11,808 nt of DNA from contig DAIAMA010000020.1 of NCBI GenBank assembly GCA_027438535.1, positions 1 to 11,808 of the forward strand, given 5' to 3'. The translations under genes were made by a program, and so were the position numbers. This document shows positions 8,466-11,808 of this stretch, piece by piece. The stretch's first letter is position 1; every line of letters starts with the position of its first letter. Source of the DNA: a bacterium. GTDB lineage: Bacteria; Pseudomonadota; Gammaproteobacteria; Burkholderiales; Thiobacteraceae. The notes below the pieces were generated by a model. The model was not told where the DNA came from, did not search any database, and was given only the letters and a program-made list of their open reading frames with translations.

Positions 8466-9140
8466 TTATTTGCCGACATACCAGCCAATAATTGTCAGCA
8501 CCGCCGAGGCTAGCGCGATGAGCAAGCTTAATTCTGCGGCATTTCGGCGAAGGAACCCTTCGTCTTCAGAGAGCACAAGAACTGACGTAGGCAGTAGTTG
8601 TGCCCGGGCAACGTACAAAACAGCAAGTGTTGCAGTGATGGCAACCCAGGCATACACAAAGGGCTTGTCAATGATCGAACCCTTAGGTAGGAACGGAAGC
8701 GAAATGCTGGGAATGTAGGCAAAAGCCGAGAGAATCCAGCCGAGTGGAGACGAAATGAACCAGTGATACCAGGGACGCTGGGAGTGCAAGAATGCGAGAG
8801 CTGTCTCAATTGCGCCCGCGCACCACGCTTCATTATCAGCCTTCGCACTAATAGCTCCTTGAGCACTAAAAAGTCGACTGGACCGCAAAAAGATTCGTTT
8901 GTCTCCTTGCGAAAGCCACAAGGAAAACTTTTTAACCCTTCCCTTTAATGCAGGGTATTGCTTAATCTCGGCGACAGTGTCGAATTCCAGTTTTTCTGAT
9001 TTGAGCGTGAGCTCAACAGAGCATTGCACCTTTGATGGGTCGGGAAACAAAGAATGAAGCCGATCAAAGAGTGCTTCGAGTTCGGCAACGCCAATGCGGA
9101 ATGGCGGTAGTTTTCGTTCTCGTTCAACTTCTCGTTTCAT
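8466..9140 (-). CDS. Unrecognised membrane protein, cytosolic N-domain plus about three C-terminal helices
   Basis: I do not recognise this 224-residue protein. The first ~125 residues are soluble and charged, starting KREVERERKLPPFRIG, with an alternating pattern suggestive of a small alpha/beta domain: SVELTLKSEKLEFD at 41-54, KKFSLWLSQGDKRIFLRSS at 70-88, then WCAGAIETALAFLHSQRPWYHWF at 106-128. Three hydrophobic segments follow at about 131-151, 160-183 and 202-221, so the protein should sit in the inner membrane. No signal peptide and no enzyme motif is seen. The start at 9140 is supported by TAAGG (minus strand, 9146-9150) with 5-base spacing. Base composition is visibly lower in GC than that of the flanking housekeeping genes, which suggests acquisition by transfer. 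It lies 28 bases downstream of the VTT gene on the same strand, and a long palindrome follows its stop. Confidence 0.75.
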   Translation of the reverse strand: MKREVERERKLPPFRIGVAELEALFDRLHSLFPDPSKVQCSVELTLKSEKLEFDTVAEIKQYPALKGRVKKFSLWLSQGDKRIFLRSSRLFSAQGAISAKADNEAWCAGAIETALAFLHSQRPWYHWFISSPLGWILSAFAYIPSISLPFLPKGSIIDKPFVYAWVAITATLAVLYVARAQLLPTSVLVLSEDEGFLRRNAAELSLLIALASAVLTIIGWYVGK

Positions 9141-9168
9141 CTTTACCTTAATTGAGAGAGCCTAATTG

Positions 9169-9918
9169 TTATTCACCAGACAGACCGGTCAGTGCCATTA
9201 AAATCCTCAAAACATGCCGATGTGCAATAACTGCTCGGTTCATCGTGGTGCTCCAAGGTTGTGTGTTCGCGTATGCAATAATAATACGGATTGATGATCG
9301 AGTGAGTATGAGGATATGTTCGACTGTCCTTTTCTGGCACGTAAGCAACCAATACCGCCCAGTTACCGTATGCACCACCGCCAAATAATCAAAAAACAGG
9401 CAATAAAGAAAAATGGGCAAGGGAAGGCCGAGCAGCGTGCCGATCAAATAGTCTCGAAATTTGACGCCCGACATCGCGAGGGCGTAGTTGAGGGCGGGCA
9501 GGGTTTGGAACAGCATCCGCGCCAGCACGATGCTGCGTATCGGATGGGCATCGAGTTGCCGGAGTATGCGGGCGACGGTCCGATTGTCGAGTTGTCTGAG
9601 GGCATCGCCACCGACAAAGCGAATGGCGAAGAAGGTCAGCACGCAGGAAATGCTGGCCGCGACATACGTGGCGAGTCCGCCCATGGTGCGGCCCAAGGCC
9701 AGCACCGCTGCCGCAAGAAAAATCCAGCCGGGAATCTGAATCAAGTTGCCCAGCGAGAACAACAGGATGAAAATGAACACCCCGTTGATCTTGTGATCGA
9801 GTATTTGGCGCCGCAGAAATTTGAGGTTGAAGTGCTGCCTCAGGCCGGATAGCTCGAAGACGACGAACAGCACGCCCAGAAACAGGATAACGGCGAGTAG
9901 TCGGGTGTATTTTTTCAT
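9169..9918 (-). CDS. VTT-domain (DedA/TVP38-like) integral membrane protein with an atypical C-terminus
   Basis: With the start at the ATG at 9916-9918 (MKKYTRLL), the product is 249 residues. Residues 1-180 have the VTT-domain layout: an N-terminal helix (7-23), a long hydrophobic stretch with IPGW and ALGRTMGG (47-80), a helix at 80-101, the block LARMLFQTLPALNYALAMSG (132-151) and the closing TLLGLPLPIFLYCLFFDYLA (161-180). Proteins of this family are inner-membrane proteins linked to lipid scrambling or envelope homeostasis; the substrate here is unknown. Residues ~181-249 (about 9169-9378) are basic, of lower GC and unlike the family, which normally ends soon after this point. The 3' end may therefore be replaced or read into foreign DNA. 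The frame is open 17 codons further upstream to 9969, but those codons run into a palindromic repeat and look non-coding. No strong ribosome-binding site was seen. Confidence 0.8.
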   Translation of the reverse strand: MKKYTRLLAVILFLGVLFVVFELSGLRQHFNLKFLRRQILDHKINGVFIFILLFSLGNLIQIPGWIFLAAAVLALGRTMGGLATYVAASISCVLTFFAIRFVGGDALRQLDNRTVARILRQLDAHPIRSIVLARMLFQTLPALNYALAMSGVKFRDYLIGTLLGLPLPIFLYCLFFDYLAVVHTVTGRYWLLTCQKRTVEHILILTRSSIRIIIAYANTQPWSTTMNRAVIAHRHVLRILMALTGLSGE

Positions 9919-9953
9919 GGGCGAATAGGGTGACTCTGAAAAAGGGCCTTGGG

Positions 9954-10041
9954 CGTCATGCCGGCGCAAGCCGGCATCCAGTCGGCGCTTGATTTGCCTC
10001 GACTTTTAAAATCCTAGATTCCGGCTTTCGCCGGAATGACG
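9954..10041. repeat. REP/BIME-like pair of inverted palindromic repeats
   Basis: Two 28-base units face each other, at 9954-9981 and 10014-10041, with 32 bases between them. Each is itself a palindrome, with cores TGCCGGCGCAAGCCGGCA (9959-9976) and TTCCGGCTTTCGCCGGAA (10019-10036). The second unit's reverse complement agrees with the first at 24 of 28 positions. The outer difference (G..C in one, T..A in the other) is compensatory, which preserves stem pairing. Repeats of this GTCAT-CCGG type are common between genes in proteobacteria. It lies between the start of the VTT gene and the 3' end of tsaC, both on the minus strand, and may act as a transcription barrier after tsaC. Confidence 0.8.
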
Positions 10042-10062
10042 GAATTTTGAGCTTCCCTTGGA

Positions 10063-10617
10063 TTACCCGCGCAGCTTTTTTCCTGATTGAAGGTCGATTA
10101 TAACGGACGGCGTCTTGCGTTTACCCACACGCCCGGGTAACACCCGCACGCTGGCTCCGAATGCGCGCACCACATCGGCGTAGCGCGTGAGCGGTTTGCC
10201 CCCCGCCAGGTTGGCGCTGGTGGACACCAGCGGGCCGAGCGCTTGGGTGAGCCGTGCAACCATGGGGTGCGCGGAGACGCGCACCGCCAAACTGGTATGC
10301 TTGCCGGTGACGAGCTTAGGCGCGCGCTGCGAGGCGGGCAGCAAAAAGGTATACGGCCCCGGCCAGTATTGATTCAAGGTTGCGTGTTGCGCGGAGCTAA
10401 GCGGCCGGATGAAGCGCCGCACTTGCGCTAAGTTCGCCGCCACCAAAATGAGCCCTTTATGCCACGGACGCTGTTTGAGCCGGAGAATTTTTTGCACCGC
10501 TGCGCGGTTACGCGGATCGCAGCCCAAACCGTAGCAGGACTCGGTGGGGTAGGCGATGACGCCACCGCGCCGAAGATACGCGCGTAAGCTAGTCGCAACT
10601 GAGCACGCGTTAAGCAT
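10063..10617 (-). CDS. tsaC: Threonylcarbamoyl-AMP synthase (TsaC/YrdC/Sua5 family)
   Basis: TsaC makes threonylcarbamoyl-AMP from threonine, bicarbonate and ATP, the first step of the universal t6A37 modification of ANN-decoding tRNAs. The 184-residue length matches the short TsaC form (E. coli 190) rather than the longer Sua5 with an extra C-terminal domain. Visible family motifs are YPTESCYGLGCDP (23-35), the KxR element in LKQRPWHKGLIL (47-58), YWPGPYTFLLP (84-94), AVRVSAHP (111-118), STSANLAG (132-139) and PSVIIDL (170-176). The ATG at 10617 is 16 bases downstream of the purE stop, so the two genes are almost certainly one transcript; the ribosome-binding site is weak. Linkage of this family with purE or purK is common in proteobacteria, although here no purK lies between. 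TsaC versus a YciO-type paralogue is decided by the KxR...SxN signature. Confidence 0.92.
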   Translation of the reverse strand: MLNACSVATSLRAYLRRGGVIAYPTESCYGLGCDPRNRAAVQKILRLKQRPWHKGLILVAANLAQVRRFIRPLSSAQHATLNQYWPGPYTFLLPASQRAPKLVTGKHTSLAVRVSAHPMVARLTQALGPLVSTSANLAGGKPLTRYADVVRAFGASVRVLPGRVGKRKTPSVIIDLQSGKKLRG

Positions 10618-10633
10618 CTCGCTCGCGCTTAAT

Positions 10634-11140
10634 TCAGCTTTTCAACTTCGCTTGCAAGGCCGCGTCTTTAGCCAAAATTTGTTTGGCATTTTCGGCGCGC
10701 TCCGCTTGGAGGTTGGTGTGCAGCGCATCGTCGGCCACGGCCAGCATTTGCGCCGCGAGATAAGCGGCGTTTTTCGCGCCGGCCTTGCCCACCGCAACGC
10801 TGGCTACCGGGATACCGCCCGGCATCATCACCGTGGAAAGCAGCGAATCCCAACCGGAGAGCGGGCCGCCATCCATCGGCACGCCGATCACCGGGCGCAG
10901 CGTGTGCGCCGCGACGCTCCCGGCCAGATGCGCGGCCAGGCCCGCGGCGCAGATGAACACCTTGCAGCCGCGCTGCTCGGCGGTAATGACGTATTCACGC
11001 GTGGCATCCGGCGTGCGGTGCGCGGAGGTGATTTTCACTTCCCACGCCACGCCCAAACTGGTGAGCGTATCGAGCGTGGTTTGCATGGTGGGCAGATCGG
11101 AGTCGGAGCCCATCAATACGGCGACAAAAGGTTTGGTCAT
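10634..11140 (-). CDS. purE: 5-(carboxyamino)imidazole ribonucleotide mutase (PurE)
   Basis: PurE catalyses the carboxylation-stage step of de novo purine synthesis that yields CAIR. In class I it uses N5-CAIR made by PurK; in class II it uses AIR plus CO2. The 168-residue protein has MGSDSD (10-15), SAHRTP with the catalytic histidine (39-44), AAGLAAHLAG (65-74), GVP (86-88), DSLLSTVMMPGGIPV (98-112) and NAAYLAAQ (124-131). This is a full-length single-domain PurE. The start is well supported by AGGAG on the minus strand (11148-11152), 7 bases before the ATG. It follows purD (131-base gap with a repeat array) and precedes tsaC by 16 bases. The loop at 65-74 differs from the E. coli GGAAHLPG form, but most other signatures are class I-like. 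purK is not next to it. Confidence 0.94.
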   Translation of the reverse strand: MTKPFVAVLMGSDSDLPTMQTTLDTLTSLGVAWEVKITSAHRTPDATREYVITAEQRGCKVFICAAGLAAHLAGSVAAHTLRPVIGVPMDGGPLSGWDSLLSTVMMPGGIPVASVAVGKAGAKNAAYLAAQMLAVADDALHTNLQAERAENAKQILAKDAALQAKLKS

Positions 11141-11165
11141 TTTTTAACTCCTAAAATCAAAATCC

Positions 11166-11262
11166 TGCCACAGAGAACACAGAGGCCACAGAGAAAATCA
11201 ACATCAAGTTGTCGATCTGAACTTTCTCTGTGTTCTCTGTGTTCTATGTGTTCTCTGTGGCA
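11166..11262. repeat. Inverted array of 9-bp repeats between purD and purE
   Basis: The left arm has three tandem 9-mers: CACAGAGAA (11169-11177), CACAGAGGC (11178-11186) and CACAGAGAA (11187-11195). The right arm has four copies of the complementary 9-mer: TTCTCTGTG (11224-11232 and 11233-11241), TTCTATGTG (11242-11250) and TTCTCTGTG (11251-11259). The outermost 16 bases (11166-11181 with 11247-11262) pair perfectly, and an inner 10 bp (11187-11196 with 11223-11232) pair as well. A purD-purE transcript could fold this into a long hairpin with several alternative registers. No long T-run follows. It occupies most of the 131-base gap upstream of purE. Confidence 0.85.
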
Positions 11263-11271
11263 AAAAAGGTT

Positions 11272-11808
11272 TTACTTAGCTCGTGGCCCGATAGCACGGT
11301 AGCCGATGTCGCGCCGCATTTGGCTGCCGGCAAATTTGATTTGATCGGCGATTTCATAGGCGCGGCGTTGCGCCATTTTCACGGTGTCGCCCAAGGCGGT
11401 GACGCACAGCACGCGCCCGCCCGCCGTCACCACATCGCGGCCGGCGCGCTGCGTGCCGGCGTGGAACACCATGTAATCGTCGCCCTTGGGCGGCAAGCCG
11501 GTGATGACATCGCCCTTGCGCGGGCTATCGGGATAACCCGCGGCAGCCATCACCACGCCGAGCGCGGTGCGGCGGTCCCATTCCGCTTCGACGGTGTTTA
11601 GCGTGCCGGCCACGCCATGCTCCAGCAAGGTGAGCAGGTCGCTTTTCAAGCGCAGCAAAATGGGCTGGGTTTCCGGGTCGCCCATGCGGCAATTGAATTC
11701 CAGCACTTTCACATGGCCTTGCGTATCGATCATCACGCCGGCGTATAAAAATCCGGTGTAGGGAATACCGTCTTTGGCCATGCCGCTGACCGTGGGCTGA
11801 ATGACTTC
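11272..11808 (-). CDS. purD: Phosphoribosylamine--glycine ligase, C-terminal fragment
   Basis: PurD joins glycine to phosphoribosylamine using ATP, the second step of de novo purine synthesis. Only the last 178 residues are present; the gene continues beyond the right edge, with codons in phase at 11808 (EVIQPTVSGMAKDG...). The visible part is the end of the ATP-grasp domain. It includes YTGFLYAGVMI and the metal-binding block LEFNCRMGDPETQPI (about visible residues 36-50), whose Glu and Asn coordinate magnesium in the family. The C-terminal domain follows, with ALGVVMAAAGYP and GRVLCVTALGDT. The ATG at 11779-11781 is an internal methionine, not the start, because the family sequence continues upstream of it. 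The stop is TAA at 11272-11274. It is transcribed toward purE and tsaC. Confidence 0.95.
   Translation of the reverse strand, partial: EVIQPTVSGMAKDGIPYTGFLYAGVMIDTQGHVKVLEFNCRMGDPETQPILLRLKSDLLTLLEHGVAGTLNTVEAEWDRRTALGVVMAAAGYPDSPRKGDVITGLPPKGDDYMVFHAGTQRAGRDVVTAGGRVLCVTALGDTVKMAQRRAYEIADQIKFAGSQMRRDIGYRAIGPRAK

Noticed and set aside
9316..9852. A 178-codon plus-strand frame opposite the VTT gene.
   Set aside because: The translation is rich in Gln, Glu, Arg and Gly with no hydrophobic core or motif, while the opposite strand encodes clear membrane segments and VTT motifs.
9918..9969. An upstream start for the VTT gene at 9969, adding 17 residues (MRRHDAQGPFSES...).
   Set aside because: The added codons run into the palindromic repeat at 9954-9981 and do not resemble a VTT N-terminus; MKKYTRLL at 9918 is the natural beginning.
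10556..11302. A 248-codon plus-strand frame opposite purE.
   Set aside because: It is antisense to purE and runs through the 9-mer repeat array; its composition is that of a shadow frame.

Overview
The window looks like a chromosomal segment of a GC-rich betaproteobacterium. This is inferred from three things: the FtsH tail (a GEVFLGRS...THKNVSEAT type core followed by a proline-rich end), the ftsH-folP-glmM gene order, and the general style of the FolP, GlnE, Acs and PurE proteins. No rRNA or tRNA gene and no CRISPR array was seen, so the placement rests on protein resemblance read by eye.

Layout. (1) 1-2664, plus strand: the end of ftsH, then folP and glmM, a classic housekeeping cluster. 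folP and glmM overlap by 8 bases and are surely co-transcribed; a strong inverted repeat lies between ftsH and folP. (2) 2701-5358, minus strand: glnE, the bifunctional regulator of glutamine synthetase, convergent with glmM. (3) 5443-7410, plus strand: acs, acetyl-CoA synthetase, divergent from glnE across an 84-base intergenic region. (4) 7411-about 9950: an accessory, patchwork-like region. It holds a GNAT acetyltransferase gene, about 410 bases without an intact gene that contain a clear remnant of the start of rlmJ and a long imperfect palindrome, an unrecognised three-helix membrane protein of visibly lower GC, and a VTT (DedA/TVP38-like) membrane protein whose last ~65 residues do not look like its family. 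(5) 9954-10041: a REP/BIME-like pair of palindromes. (6) 10063-11808, minus strand: purD (cut by the window end), purE and tsaC, a purine-synthesis and tRNA-modification group. A 97-base array of inverted 9-mer repeats separates purD from purE.

Most of the window is ordinary housekeeping: folate synthesis, peptidoglycan precursor synthesis, nitrogen control, acetate activation, purine synthesis and tRNA t6A formation. The parts worth a second look are in 7411-9950 and in the repeat structures. No clear new multi-gene system could be demonstrated. The best candidates are the small membrane protein at 8466-9140 with its attC-resembling 3' palindrome, and the GNAT gene directly behind acs.
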